NCBI GenBank assembly: GCA_022340845.1 | Contig: JAJDNG010000206.1 | Coordinates: forward strand, 1 to 39,627 | DNA length: 39,627 nt | Direction of reading: 5' to 3' | Source of the DNA: Gammaproteobacteria bacterium | Lineage (GTDB): Bacteria; Pseudomonadota; Gammaproteobacteria; SZUA-152 | Part shown: positions 1 to 9,800 of the stretch, piece by piece | How the letters are laid out: every line of letters begins with the position of its first letter | How positions within the stretch are numbered: position 1 is the stretch's first letter | Notes under the pieces: model-generated | Told to the model about the DNA's origin: nothing | Database searches by the model: none | Seen by the model: the letters and a program-made list of their open reading frames with translations, nothing else | Translations under genes and position numbers: made by a program

Positions 1-1
1 G

Positions 2-394
2 GCCAGCGAAGGCAATTCAAAAATTGTCTTCGGCTTACGTGGCATGAAAACCAATTACGGAGATCCGCACCGTAATCTGGTGGATTTCGCGCACATTCCG
101 GTGGTGAAACGACTCACCCGTATGCCGGTATGCATCGATCCTTCCCATTCAGTGGGCACTCGCGACCGAGCGGCCGACGGAATTCTGGACATCTTCCACA
201 TAACCGCCCAAGGTATAATTGCCGGTGCCAATATGGTTTTAGTGGATTTTCACCCCGAACCCAGCCAGGCATTGGTCGATGGTGCCCAGGCCTTGTTGTT
301 AAAAGAATTGCCTTTCTTCCTGCAGGATATCCACATTGCCCGAGAGGCTTATGTCAAACGGCGCGAATTAGTGAAAAGTCCGGAGTATCTCTAG
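2..394 (+). CDS. 3-deoxy-7-phosphoheptulonate (DAHP) synthase, KDO8PS-like class, C-terminal part (5' truncated)
   Basis: The reading frame is open from base 2 and ends at TAG 392-394, so only the last 130 residues are present. They look like the C-terminal half of the DAHP synthase/KDO8P synthase TIM barrel: GLRGMKTNYGDPHRN, then CIDPSHSVGTRDRA, then VDFHPEPSQALVDGAQAL. The DPSHS stretch and the HPEP loop are hallmarks of this family, where they contribute metal and phosphate binding. DAHP synthase condenses phosphoenolpyruvate with erythrose 4-phosphate in the first step of aromatic amino acid synthesis. The ORF-track start at 44 is an internal Met. The segment also resembles KdsA, which uses arabinose 5-phosphate, but HPEP followed by ALSDG-like residues favours the DAHP synthase (AroF, I-beta) branch. 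The missing N-terminus prevents a firm subfamily call. Confidence 0.8.
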   Translation, partial: ASEGNSKIVFGLRGMKTNYGDPHRNLVDFAHIPVVKRLTRMPVCIDPSHSVGTRDRAADGILDIFHITAQGIIAGANMVLVDFHPEPSQALVDGAQALLLKELPFFLQDIHIAREAYVKRRELVKSPEYL

Positions 395-466
395 CAAATT
401 AGCCCGATTAGGTTGATAATTCGCAGTGGTTTACCAGCAACTTTCCTACAAACAGGAGCATCTTTT

Positions 467-661
467 ATGAAACAAAACGTTGGAGGGATAGATAAAATTA
501 TCCGTATCGTCATCGGCTTAGCTTTGATCAGCCTGGTATTCATCGGACCTCAAACCCCTTGGGGATGGATAGGATTAATTCCGTTGGCAACGGCAGTCAT
601 TAATTTCTGTCCTTTGTATCCTTTGATCGGCTTTAGCAGCCGTAAACAATCAAACGCTTAA
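467..661 (+). CDS. DUF2892 family small inner-membrane protein
   Basis: A 64-residue protein beginning MKQNVGGIDKIIRIVIG, the usual opening of DUF2892 (YgaP membrane-anchor-like) proteins. Two hydrophobic stretches (about residues 13-28 and 33-52) are separated by a short polar turn with GPQTPWGW. A CP motif (NFCPLYPLIG) follows near the C-terminus, also typical of the family. I chose ATG 467 over the track start at 413 because AGGAG lies at 454-458 with 8 nt spacing, and because homologues begin here. Members are found alone or fused to rhodanese domains. No biochemical role is established for the free-standing form. It lies 72 bp after the DAHP synthase-like gene and may be co-transcribed with it; no stem-loop separates them. 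Confidence 0.85.
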   Translation: MKQNVGGIDKIIRIVIGLALISLVFIGPQTPWGWIGLIPLATAVINFCPLYPLIGFSSRKQSNA

Positions 662-781
662 CCCACAACCCACCACATTCCTACCGGCTAATCTCCTAAC
701 CCAGTCTGCAACACTTTTTAGCAAAACAGTCAGGAGGTTAGCCGTCTTATAAGCAATTCCCCACGCTGGCCAAACGCATAA

Positions 782-805
782 TTTTTTTCTAAGCTGAGAA
801 AAAAA
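782..805. repeat. Perfect AT-rich inverted repeat
   Basis: TTTTTTTCT and AGAAAAAAA form a perfect 9-bp inverted repeat around a 6-nt centre (AAGCTG). It could fold as a weak A/T hairpin in RNA of either strand. It lies 121 bp after the DUF2892 gene and just upstream of the candidate small transcript that ends at the 942-968 terminator. Its function is unknown. It could be a weak bidirectional terminator or a binding site. Confidence 0.4.
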
Positions 806-872
806 CTCCAATGGCTAAAATCTATACATTTCCTACCACTGCCCTACACTAATAAGAAGGAATTCCGCGAAA

Positions 873-1001
873 GTGCATGCACAGAGCACACAGCTTGATT
901 CGTTTACCTCCCCGTGGTTTGACGGTTGGACCACCGCATCTCTGGCCCTATTTAGGGCCAGTTTTTTTATGCCCGCCAACTTGTGGGCGTGGGGGCAATA
1001 A
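873..1001 (+). CDS. Possible small ORF (42 aa), GTG start, unsupported by homology
   Basis: An open frame from GTG 873 to TAA 999-1001 encodes an aromatic, amphipathic peptide (residues 9-20 LDSFTSPWFDGW, ending NLWAWGQ). AGAAGG lies about 12 nt upstream. It is too short for the ORF track. Against it, the perfect intrinsic terminator 942-968 falls in the middle of the frame and would truncate most mRNAs, and no family is recognised. If it is real, translating ribosomes would have to melt the terminator. A non-coding RNA ending at 968 explains the same sequence more simply. Confidence 0.2.
   Translation: MHAQSTQLDSFTSPWFDGWTTASLALFRASFFMPANLWAWGQ
942..968 (+). terminator. Intrinsic (Rho-independent) terminator
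   Basis: CTGGCCCTA and TAGGGCCAG form a perfect 9-bp stem around TT (942-961), followed directly by seven T residues (962-968). The T tract is on the plus strand only, so it ends rightward transcription. It would protect the convergent minus-strand gene at 1024-1254. The nearest annotated plus-strand gene ends 280 bp earlier. The terminator therefore either closes a long 3' UTR of the DUF2892 transcript or ends a separate small RNA. Confidence 0.85.
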
Positions 1002-1023
1002 AAATAGAGGCAGGGATTGCAAC

Positions 1024-1254
1024 CTAAGATGATGAATTTCTGAGTTGCCTCATTCGAATCAGCTTCAATACAATCAATACCAATCCGATGCTGTGCCAAA
1101 ACAAATCAAAAATATCGATAGGTCGGCTCAATGCACCATTGAGTAACATTTGGATTTTTTCCAGCAAATGCGGCTTCTGAAAAAACGGCGCAAATGCCAT
1201 TAAAACTCCGAAGACAACCAGGAGCGCTAGAGGGATTTTGTCTAACCATTTCAT
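1024..1254 (-). CDS. Small two-helix membrane protein ('RND transporter'-annotated small family)
   Basis: A 76-residue protein with a hydrophobic helix at about 6-24 (KIPLALLVVFGVLMAFAPFF), a conserved-looking middle (PHLLEKIQML, then RPIDIFDLFWH), and a second helix at about 54-67. I recall this layout from a gammaproteobacterial family of 65-75 residues that databases often label 'RND transporter'. At this size it cannot be a pump and may be an accessory peptide. The ATG at 1252-1254 is preceded on the minus strand by GAGG with about 7 nt spacing, which supports the start. It converges on the terminator at 942-968. The intergenic region toward ppc must carry its promoter. Family recognition is from memory. 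Confidence 0.7.
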   Translation of the reverse strand: MKWLDKIPLALLVVFGVLMAFAPFFQKPHLLEKIQMLLNGALSRPIDIFDLFWHSIGLVLIVLKLIRMRQLRNSSS

Positions 1255-1542
1255 TGCACGACCTCAAACTTTTTTTGTTACGATCCCACCACCTGCTTTT
1301 CTTTAAAATACAGCAAGTTATCCAGTTGGTTTAAGGCGGTGGGAACCGAAGAAAGGAAAAAACCGCGATAAACAGGTATAATGCCCCGCTGATCAAAGGC
1401 CCAAAGCCGCTGGCTTGTGGTTATATCGCTCACTGACCGGGACATGCCCTTTGTGTAGAGAACGGTCTATAGCTGGCGGCAGACAATCATAATAACAAAT
1501 AACAATCCGTATTTATCAAAATCGTTATAGGAATGTAGTTTC
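1255..1542. promoter_or_regulatory. Divergent intergenic region upstream of ppc, with a candidate -10 element
   Basis: This 288-bp gap separates the divergently transcribed small membrane gene and ppc, so it must drive both. A perfect TATAAT lies at 1377-1382 on the plus strand, 160 bp before the ppc ATG. No good TTGACA-like -35 is seen 16-18 bp upstream, so the promoter may be activator-dependent or the match may be chance. The ppc ribosome-binding site is AGGA at 1529-1532, about 10 nt from the ATG. No RNA gene or further ORF is evident. Confidence 0.35.
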
Positions 1543-4353
1543 ATGACTAACACCGGATACGATAAGTCGTTGCGAGCGCGTGTTAAATTGCTCGGAACGC
1601 TTTTGGGAGAAGTGGTTCATACGCAAGCAGGTGAAGATGTGTTTCATGCCGTTGAAGCATTGCGTTTAGGTTATATCAACCTGAGAAAACAAGATGATGA
1701 TAAAGAGCGTAAACGCCTGACTCACATCATCGAAAATCTCACACCGCCGAAACTGGCGGAAGTGGTGCGCGCTTTTAACGCTTTTTTCAGCCTCGTAAAT
1801 ATTGCCGAAGAATCCCATCAACACTATTTGCGCTACCAGGACAGCATGGAATCCGGGCCGAACTGGCAAGGCTCATTCGAGGCGGTTCTGCGGGAGTTGC
1901 GCGACAAAGAAGTAGGGCCACAACAGTTGCAAGTGTTATTGGACCAGCTGTTATACACCCCTGTCATCACCGCCCACCCCACCGAATCGAAACGCCGTAC
2001 CATCCGGGATGCGCTGCGCCGTATTACCGTATTAAACAAACATCTCAATGAAGATACTCTCAACAACTACGAATACGAAGACTGCCTGCAACAGTTGCGC
2101 GCGCAAATCCAGATATTCTGGAAAACCGACGAAGTCAGGGCCAACCGCCCAACGGTGATCGACGAGGTCCTCTACGGTTTGGATTATTTCGATGAGTGTT
2201 TATTCGCGGCCGTGCCCATGACCTACCGCAACCTCGAGAAAGCGGTTAATAAAATCTACAACGCTAACGGTGAAATCAACGACCACCCGATTACCGTGCC
2301 CAGTTTTTTGAAATTCGGCTCCTGGATCGGCGGTGATCGCGATGGCAATCCTAATGTAAAGCCGGAAACCACCGTAATGGCGCTGCGACTGCAATCCAAG
2401 GCAGTACTGACTGAATACGTTAAACGAGTTGCCGAGCTTGAAGGCACTCTTACCCACTCCATTAATTTCTGCACTCCCAATGACGCATTCGACCAAAGCC
2501 TCCAGGCCGACAAGACACATAGCGATGTGGCGTTTAAAAATAAAGAAACGCAATACATTATTGAACCCTACCGACGAAAATTAGCCATCATGCGGTTTCG
2601 GTTGCGCCATAATCTGATGGCGATTAATGATCAGCTGGAGGAAAAAACTGAACCCCGCAGTAAAGCCATGCTGCATCGCTATGAAAATGAAAAAGCTTTT
2701 CTGAATGATTTATTTGTCATACGGGATTCACTAGTCAGTCATGGCGACCAGTACGTGGCGGATGCCGAATTAAAAGACTTAATTCGTTTAGTGGAAAGTT
2801 TTGGCTTTTACTTAATGAAACTGGACGTGCGCCAGGAATCCACTCGACATAGCGATGCGGTTGCAGAGTTGTTCCAACACCAGGGCATTGATTACATGAG
2901 CCTGGAAGAACCGGAGCGCTTGAACCTGCTGGCGCAAACCCTTGCCGAACCCCCCGCTGATATCAAGCTTACCAGCCTTAGTGAACCCACTCAGGAAACG
3001 TTGGCGGTACTGGAAGTGATGGCGCAAATGCAACAGGAAATCAGCCCGCAGTGTTTTGGTAGTTACGTGATATCCATGACCCACCAGGCCAGCCACGTCA
3101 TGGAAGTCATGGTGCTGGCTCATCGCGCCGGTTTGGTAGGCAAAAAAGACGATAAATGGTTCCGCCACATCGGGGTTAGCCCCTTGTTTGAAACCATTGA
3201 AGACCTGGCTCATATCGAACCGGTGATGTCCGCGTTACTGGACAATCCCACTTATAAAGCTTTGTTGAAGTCATCAGACAATTTACAGGAAGTCATGCTG
3301 GGTTACTCCGACTCGTGTAAAGACGGCGGTATTGTCGCGGCGGCCTGGAACCTGTATCAAGCGCAGAAGAAAGTCACCGGCCTCACCAGTTCCCGCGGCG
3401 TGGGTTGCCGATTGTTCCACGGCCGTGGCGGTACCATAGGTCGCGGCGGCGGACCCACTCACGACGCCATTTTAGCGCAACCCGAAGGTACGGTTCATGG
3501 ACAAATCAAATTCACCGAACAAGGTGAAGTGTTGTCGTTTAAGTACAGCAATGTAGAGAACTCCGTCTACGAGTTGGGCATGGGGATTTCCGGTCTCATG
3601 CTGGCCAGCAGCAACCTGGTCAAACCCGACAAAGTGGAAAAACCGGAATTTCTCAAAACCATGGCTGAGCTGGTGCAAACTGGCGAACAGACCTATCGCC
3701 ATTTAACCGATGAAACCCCGGGATTTTTGGATTATTTCTACGAAGCCACCCCCGTCAATGAAATCGCGCTACTCAATATTGGCTCTAGACCCTCACACCG
3801 GAAAAAATCAGACCGTTCCAAATCCTCGGTACGTGCCATTGCCTGGGTGTTTGGCTGGGCTCAGTCGCGGCACACTTTGCCGGCATGGTATGGCATCGGC
3901 AGTGCCCTGGAAAACTGGCGGCAAAATGACCCCACCAAAACGGCCTTACTGCAACGAATGTACGAAGAATGGCTGTTTTTCCGCTCCATGTTAAGCAATA
4001 CCCAAATGGCGTTGTTCAAAGCGGAGCCGCACATCGCCAGGGAGTACTCGGAACTGTGCGTGAACCCAAAAGTTGGTGAAACCATACATGGTATGTTTTT
4101 CGACGAATTCCAGCGCACCGTATCACAAGTACTGCAAATCAGCGGCCACCATGGACTGCTGGAGGACAATCCCAACCTGGCATTGTCACTGGGGCGCCGC
4201 GACCCCTATCTGGACCCGCTGAACCACATCCAGATTACATTGTTAAAACGCTTCCGGGACGAATCCTTGCCGCAAGAAGACCGAGAGGTGTGGTTAAACC
4301 CGTTGCTGCGAACGATCAACGCCATCGCCGCAGGGATGAGAAATACGGGATAG
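1543..4353 (+). CDS. ppc: Phosphoenolpyruvate carboxylase
   Basis: A 936-residue enzyme that carboxylates phosphoenolpyruvate with bicarbonate to oxaloacetate and phosphate, replenishing the TCA cycle in the cytoplasm. The catalytic-His signature AHPTESKRRT is at residues 144-153. GSWIGGDRDGNPNV lies near 262-275. GYSDSCKDGG is at about 587-596, a variant of the common SDSAKDAG that keeps the catalytic Lys. The glycine-rich loop FHGRGGTIGRGGGP is at about 625-638, and GSRPSHRKK begins at about 747. It ends in MRNTG, matching the conserved xNTG terminus. Length is normal (E. coli 883), with small insertions. SCKDGG and GGGPTHDAI place it away from the enterobacterial branch. The start is supported by AGGA about 10 nt upstream. 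The gene converges on pbpC with only 13 bp between them. Confidence 0.97.
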   Translation: MTNTGYDKSLRARVKLLGTLLGEVVHTQAGEDVFHAVEALRLGYINLRKQDDDKERKRLTHIIENLTPPKLAEVVRAFNAFFSLVNIAEESHQHYLRYQDSMESGPNWQGSFEAVLRELRDKEVGPQQLQVLLDQLLYTPVITAHPTESKRRTIRDALRRITVLNKHLNEDTLNNYEYEDCLQQLRAQIQIFWKTDEVRANRPTVIDEVLYGLDYFDECLFAAVPMTYRNLEKAVNKIYNANGEINDHPITVPSFLKFGSWIGGDRDGNPNVKPETTVMALRLQSKAVLTEYVKRVAELEGTLTHSINFCTPNDAFDQSLQADKTHSDVAFKNKETQYIIEPYRRKLAIMRFRLRHNLMAINDQLEEKTEPRSKAMLHRYENEKAFLNDLFVIRDSLVSHGDQYVADAELKDLIRLVESFGFYLMKLDVRQESTRHSDAVAELFQHQGIDYMSLEEPERLNLLAQTLAEPPADIKLTSLSEPTQETLAVLEVMAQMQQEISPQCFGSYVISMTHQASHVMEVMVLAHRAGLVGKKDDKWFRHIGVSPLFETIEDLAHIEPVMSALLDNPTYKALLKSSDNLQEVMLGYSDSCKDGGIVAAAWNLYQAQKKVTGLTSSRGVGCRLFHGRGGTIGRGGGPTHDAILAQPEGTVHGQIKFTEQGEVLSFKYSNVENSVYELGMGISGLMLASSNLVKPDKVEKPEFLKTMAELVQTGEQTYRHLTDETPGFLDYFYEATPVNEIALLNIGSRPSHRKKSDRSKSSVRAIAWVFGWAQSRHTLPAWYGIGSALENWRQNDPTKTALLQRMYEEWLFFRSMLSNTQMALFKAEPHIAREYSELCVNPKVGETIHGMFFDEFQRTVSQVLQISGHHGLLEDNPNLALSLGRRDPYLDPLNHIQITLLKRFRDESLPQEDREVWLNPLLRTINAIAAGMRNTG

Positions 4354-4366
4354 CGCATTCGTAGCC

Positions 4367-6793
4367 CTATTCGACGTTTATGGTGGCAATCTCCGACTGC
4401 TCCGGCGTCATCGGCACCCTTGCCTGGATATGGTGTCTGCCCGGTTGAAGATGCAAGCGCGTCGAATAAGGATAGTCCACCAACTGGTACGGTTCGTTGT
4501 CCACATACCAAACGACTTGCGCAATGGGCGGCTCAACCGTGGCATTCAGCGCAATACTGCTGCTCTGCTCCGGGGCATCCGGATTGCGCAGGATGTGTAA
4601 GCCGTTTTGCGGAGACGTTATGTCAATCTTGACCCGTAAATCACGCGGCAAAGCGGCGGGTCTATCAATTGTTTGCGGTTGAACCGCTTTTTGAAAAGCC
4701 ACCATTTGTTTTTTCGCGATCCAATCGGCGTAGCGCGGGGGAAGATTCACCATGGTTTGAAGCCGCTTGAATTGAGGTGGCGTTTGAATTGATGCCGGTA
4801 ACCCGGTACGCACATCCACTGACATCCGCACATAAACATTATCCACCTCTTCAGGCACCTTACCCACCGGCAACCACTCCCGATAGACAAATTCACACGC
4901 CGTACCGGCCAATTTCCCACTGGTGGCACATAAATCCGCGCTGACATAATTGTCCGGGGCAGGGAAACTGACATCCGTAAGGCCATGGCGCTGTCCGGCG
5001 TGCAAATGCAACATAATCTGACGAGCCAATACTGCGGCACTGCCGGCGCCGTTTAATCTATCCATGGGCCGGGGAACGGCGTGACCGACCCAGACTCCCA
5101 CAACATAATGTTTTGAATACGCAACCGTCCAAGCATCCCGATAACCTTGCGATGTACCCGTCTTCAATGCCACGGGGAAAGCATATTCCGTGGTTCCCAT
5201 CCTCGGAAAAGTAGGCAACCGCGCGCTGGGATCGGATAAAAACAACGTAATCAGTCTGGCGACGGCCGGGGAAAATAGTTGCTCACCAGTCAAGTTGTCA
5301 TTGTTGTTACCATTATTGGCCGTGCGCAGCCATTGTAAATCACGATAACGGCCTTCATTGGCCAACGCTGCATAAGCACGCACTACATCTTGCAGCCGAA
5401 CCGGGAGACTGCCCAGCGCCATACCTTGACCGAAATGCCTGGCCGGCAAGCGATGCTGATGTAAAGCAAGTCGGCCGAACAAGCCATAGGTCTCATCCAG
5501 CCCCACCCGATTCAGTACACGGATAGCGGGAATATTACGGGAATTACCCAACGCCTGGCGGGGCAACATAGGCCCCAGGAAACGATGATCGGAGTTGCGA
5601 AAGGGATACTGCGCCATGGGTAAATCGTCGATAATGGTATTCGCGGTAATGACGCCCCGCTCCAGCGCCAAGGCATAGATAAACGGTTTAAGTACGCTGC
5701 CTGATGAACGCTTAATTTGGGTAAAGTCAATAGCACCGTTGTTGGATTCATCGAAGTAATTATCTGACCCTATCCAGGCCAGCACTTCATTACTGCGTCT
5801 ATCCAGGACTATCGCTGCGACATTGCCCGCGCCTTTTGCTCGCCAGCTCTGCATCAACTGGCGGCTGAGTTGGGTTACATTTTCCTGCAACGTCAAATCG
5901 ATACTCGCGGTCACCAATGGAGAAGCCGGTGTTTGGCGCAATTGTTCCTCCAACTTAAGGATGGCATGAATCGCGTTGCGCGGCCGCTCCTGGCGGTGCG
6001 GCAACCGGATCGTGCGTATTTCCGCCACTGCCAGCGCCATTTCGGCGTCTGATATGACCTGGCCGGCGTGCAAACTTTGCAACAAACGTTTCCCGCGCTG
6101 TATGGCCCGATAGCGTCCTTTGGGCGTGAACGGATTCATTCGACTGGGTGACTGGGGAATGGCTGCCAGAAAGGCGATTTCCGCCCAGCTTAAATCTTCT
6201 ACCGGTTTGTCAAGATAGCGCCGCGCAGCGTAGCCGATACCGTGAATACGATTACCATAAGGTACCCAGCGTAAATAGTTGGCCAATACTGCCTCGCGCC
6301 CATACCGCAGCGTCATGATGACTGCTGCCAGAGCTTCTATGGTTTTGTTGACATAGCTGCGTTTAGCGGGATGTTGCAACCGCACCAATTGCATAGCTAA
6401 AGTAGATGCCCCGGAGATACGCTGCTGATTCGACATGTTTTGCCATACTGCTCTGCCTATGGCCAGTGGGTCCACACCGGGGTGCAACCAGAAGCGCTGG
6501 TCTTCCAGGGCCAGGGTGGCGGTTACGACACGCGACGGCAATTCGCCCATTGGCCAGAAGCCATATCCGGTATAGCCTTCACTTTCCAACTCGGCCATGA
6601 AAGTACCGTGACGGTCTGTAATCAGCGAACTGGCAGCGGGTGTCACTATGTCGGATCGCCAAATGGCCGCAAGCATGATCGTTATTGCAGCCAGCAATCC
6701 CGTGCCCAATAAAACCTTCGCAACGGTGCGATAGCAAGGTAGGGTCAGTTTCACGCCCTGTTTATTAACCAATGATGCTAAATTCAATGCCAT
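4367..6793 (-). CDS. pbpC: Penicillin-binding protein 1C (bifunctional transglycosylase/transpeptidase)
   Basis: An 808-residue class A PBP acting at the inner membrane on peptidoglycan. An N-terminal anchor helix (about residues 26-45) precedes the GT51 transglycosylase, with catalytic-type Glu97 in ALEDQRFW, GASTLAMQLVR, and later motifs. The transpeptidase has SxxK at Ser366-Lys369 (GSVLKPF), an SxN-type SRN in GNSRNIPA, and KTGTS at about 544. The C-terminus carries a BiPBP_C beta domain (from ITSPQNGLHILRNPDAP, about 710-805), diagnostic of PBP1C. Length fits (E. coli PBP1C 770). It is the third gene of the minus-strand envelope operon, 102 bp after the alpha-2-macroglobulin gene, as in the E. 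coli yfhM-pbpC pair. The ATG at 6793 lacks a strong ribosome-binding site. Confidence 0.96.
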   Translation of the reverse strand: MALNLASLVNKQGVKLTLPCYRTVAKVLLGTGLLAAITIMLAAIWRSDIVTPAASSLITDRHGTFMAELESEGYTGYGFWPMGELPSRVVTATLALEDQRFWLHPGVDPLAIGRAVWQNMSNQQRISGASTLAMQLVRLQHPAKRSYVNKTIEALAAVIMTLRYGREAVLANYLRWVPYGNRIHGIGYAARRYLDKPVEDLSWAEIAFLAAIPQSPSRMNPFTPKGRYRAIQRGKRLLQSLHAGQVISDAEMALAVAEIRTIRLPHRQERPRNAIHAILKLEEQLRQTPASPLVTASIDLTLQENVTQLSRQLMQSWRAKGAGNVAAIVLDRRSNEVLAWIGSDNYFDESNNGAIDFTQIKRSSGSVLKPFIYALALERGVITANTIIDDLPMAQYPFRNSDHRFLGPMLPRQALGNSRNIPAIRVLNRVGLDETYGLFGRLALHQHRLPARHFGQGMALGSLPVRLQDVVRAYAALANEGRYRDLQWLRTANNGNNNDNLTGEQLFSPAVARLITLFLSDPSARLPTFPRMGTTEYAFPVALKTGTSQGYRDAWTVAYSKHYVVGVWVGHAVPRPMDRLNGAGSAAVLARQIMLHLHAGQRHGLTDVSFPAPDNYVSADLCATSGKLAGTACEFVYREWLPVGKVPEEVDNVYVRMSVDVRTGLPASIQTPPQFKRLQTMVNLPPRYADWIAKKQMVAFQKAVQPQTIDRPAALPRDLRVKIDITSPQNGLHILRNPDAPEQSSSIALNATVEPPIAQVVWYVDNEPYQLVDYPYSTRLHLQPGRHHIQARVPMTPEQSEIATINVE

Positions 6794-6895
6794 AAACGTC
6801 TACGCCCGACAATTGGTGCACTTCAATTTTATGAATTTTGCAACCATCAATACAGTCTTATAACTTTGTATCACAACCCGTACGTGAAACGCACT

Positions 6896-9800
6896 CTACT
6901 GACTGTTTTCCGAGACATCAGCAGGTGTTATTTCTATCCTCGCGCCCGCCGAATTACCCCGCACCGCCTCCTCATACATCATTTCCGCATAGGCCGCCGG
7001 TTGGGTAAAACTACCGGGCACCGTGGCGCGGGTTCGGAAATAAAAATCGTAATTACCCCTGGGGAGACTGTCATAGTAAAAAGCCACTTGATCGTCCAGA
7101 TAGGCAGCGTAGCTGGGCGCTAAAGTAATCCGGCCGTTGGGTTCGGCTTCTGGCGGCGCGGTGGCAAGACGCGGATTCAATATCTCCAGTCCTGCCGCCA
7201 AGGGCACCACGACGGCAACATAAGTGCGGTCGACAGAGTTGACGATCTGCACATGGTCTTCGATCACATCCCCGACATTTAATGCGACAGATTTTGAGGC
7301 CGTATCCAGTGCAATGCGTTGCATGGGTTGCTCCGGTGCAACCAATTTGAATAACTCGCGGTTGACCACAAAACCCTGCGCCAGCGGTTGTACATGACTG
7401 CCATCGGCTTGGGGTACAAAGCGGGTTTCCGCACGAATCACGACAGCTTGTTCACCGGCGGTATATTGGATTAACCCCGCTTTCGGCTGGATGGACACTG
7501 TTTTCACCAAGCGTTCGTTATCACTGAGTTGTATGGATTGCCGGGCTCCGTCCAGTTGGATGGTGACATCCTGCACCGTCTGCTGATCGCCAGGCCGCTC
7601 TGGCGGCGGTTGCATGAACTGGCTGAGCGCCAACAACGCCGACGCATTGGCGTTGGTGCTGCCCCAACCATCGTCTTTACCCAAAGTGGTGAGGCCATTG
7701 ACCAGGGTTTGCAAACGGGGATGTGAATTATGGGTTTGCTGTAATGCAAGCACTATCTCCGCCATGGTTCGGGTTTCACTGGGTAACACCAGCGTATTCA
7801 GTGGCAGGCTGTTGGTTTGCAAACCGCCGTAGATTTCATCGCCACGATACAATCTGAAAACCAATCCTTCCCACAAGCGTTGGTTGAGTTTTTCCAGCGT
7901 AGGCGCGGCGGACTCGCCCATATCCTTGGCCAGGACCCGCATGACTCTTGCGGTGCTTTCCAGATTCAAATAGCGGGATTTTCGGGCCAGTTCCGCTGCA
8001 TAACTGGCATTGGCTTTGCCGGCCGCTGATAACGCCCACAATGCCATGGTTCGTTCGGTATAATGCTCGCCGGTGATAAAATAACGATAATCGGAACGCA
8101 ACGATTGCTGCAGACTTCGGGTAAGCTCGTCCAACAAAGGCTCGTCAATGGGATAACCGGCATCACGCACTTCCAGCAGGAATTGCACTACCCACGCGGT
8201 TAATGATACGTAGCCTGTAGAGCCGGGCCAATACCCGGCCAAACCATTGCTGTCAATGACATCATTAACCCACTGCAAGGTTTGTTGAACGTTACGGTCT
8301 ATATCGCTTTGCTCGTATTCGCCGCCCAATAATTGGCGGAAATTTTTTACCGCGAGAAAACCCCGCGTCCGGCTGATACGTTGTTCAGTACATCCATGAG
8401 GATATTCCATCAAGTAGTTTAGGCCCGCTGCCATTTTTATGAGTCCGGGCTGATTGGATAACAACACACTGCGCTTAAACGTACCGTTGCGCACGGCTTC
8501 TGTTATGGCGGGCAATTCAAATTGCTCGCCGGCGGCGAACTGTTTAATCTGCCGTTGAATCGTCGCCTGACGGTCCGGATGCAGTGGTATGGATACTTCG
8601 AAAGCATCACGCGCTTTGTCATCCTGCCGTTCCACCGCGCAAGTGAATTTCACTTCGTGGTTGCTTAACTCGCCTTTTTCATTGTATTGAGGCGTTGGCA
8701 CACTGACATCAAAATCCAGGCGCCGGGGTTTGGCCTTCTCCCAAGTAAATTTCTTCACGCGGTCGCCTTGCAACGCCAAACCCTCTGTTTTCACCGTGGC
8801 CAGGCCTTGGCCGCCTTCGCCTTCCACGATACGGCCGATAGCACTCGCCGTGAAACGGTCACCTGGGCGGACAAAACGTGGCAATGCCGGTTGCACTATG
8901 ACCGGCAAACGCACCGCAATGCTGCCCTTGGCAAAACCGAAACGGCTGGCGCCACTGATGGCCTTGGCGCGCAGTTTGAAATTGGTCAGGTTATCCGGCA
9001 TTTTGATACTGATACTCGCTTTGCCGCTGTCATCAATCGTTATCGCGGGATTAAAATACGGCACGGCTTTAAAGTTCTTCCGTACTGTCACTTTATCGAT
9101 AAGATCGGCGGCTTCCGCGGCCACGGCGTCACCTCCGCCGGGTTGTTCTTCAAACGGCAAATGACCAAACGCCAGATTGCGCGTATCCCGAATACCGACC
9201 ATGGATTGTGGACTGCTGATAAAATCCGGCAGCGGATCCAGACGTTGTTCCTTGGCCAATGCCAGCACCGCCTGATCCACCAACCATAGGGTGACTTCTC
9301 CGGGTAACGGTTTGCCGTGATTGTCCTGCAAGGCAATTTGAACGCTAATTTCTTCTCCGGGCATGACTTTTTCGGGCGCTTGCACCTGCACATCAACCCT
9401 ATGCGCAACCGGTTTGACTTCCACCCACTGGGTCGCCGCCACGGTGGCCGGCTTGCCTAAATCGATTTGTGTGAGTGAAGGTGCGCCATCGCCTACCCTG
9501 CCCCGCATTAACACAAAGTGCACTGGGATACGCGGTGTGTATTCAGTATCTATGACGAACTGGAAGGTTGCCGAACCACCGCGCACATCAATCCACTCAT
9601 ATCGGTTTTTATCAGGTGCTTCGATGATCGCCAGCGCCCGCGCCTTTTGATAAGGACTTTGCAATATCAAGCGTGCGGTGTCACCTGGTTCGTAATCCGT
9701 CTTATCCGTGCTCACGGTAAATACCGACGCCGGAGCCTGCGCCCAGGTCACCGGCTCGTCACCACCTACGTAAAGATCCACACTGACCACCTGGGCACGG

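Noticed and set aside
833-1099. 88-aa minus-strand ORF overlapping the small membrane gene
   Set aside because: No family, runs across the perfect terminator, and overlaps the better-supported gene at 1024-1254 in another frame.
8687-9289. 200-aa plus-strand ORF inside the macroglobulin gene, plus similar 181-199-aa ORFs at 12855-13454 and 16890-17435
   Set aside because: Antisense shadows of well-supported coding frames; composition is Arg/His-rich with no domain.
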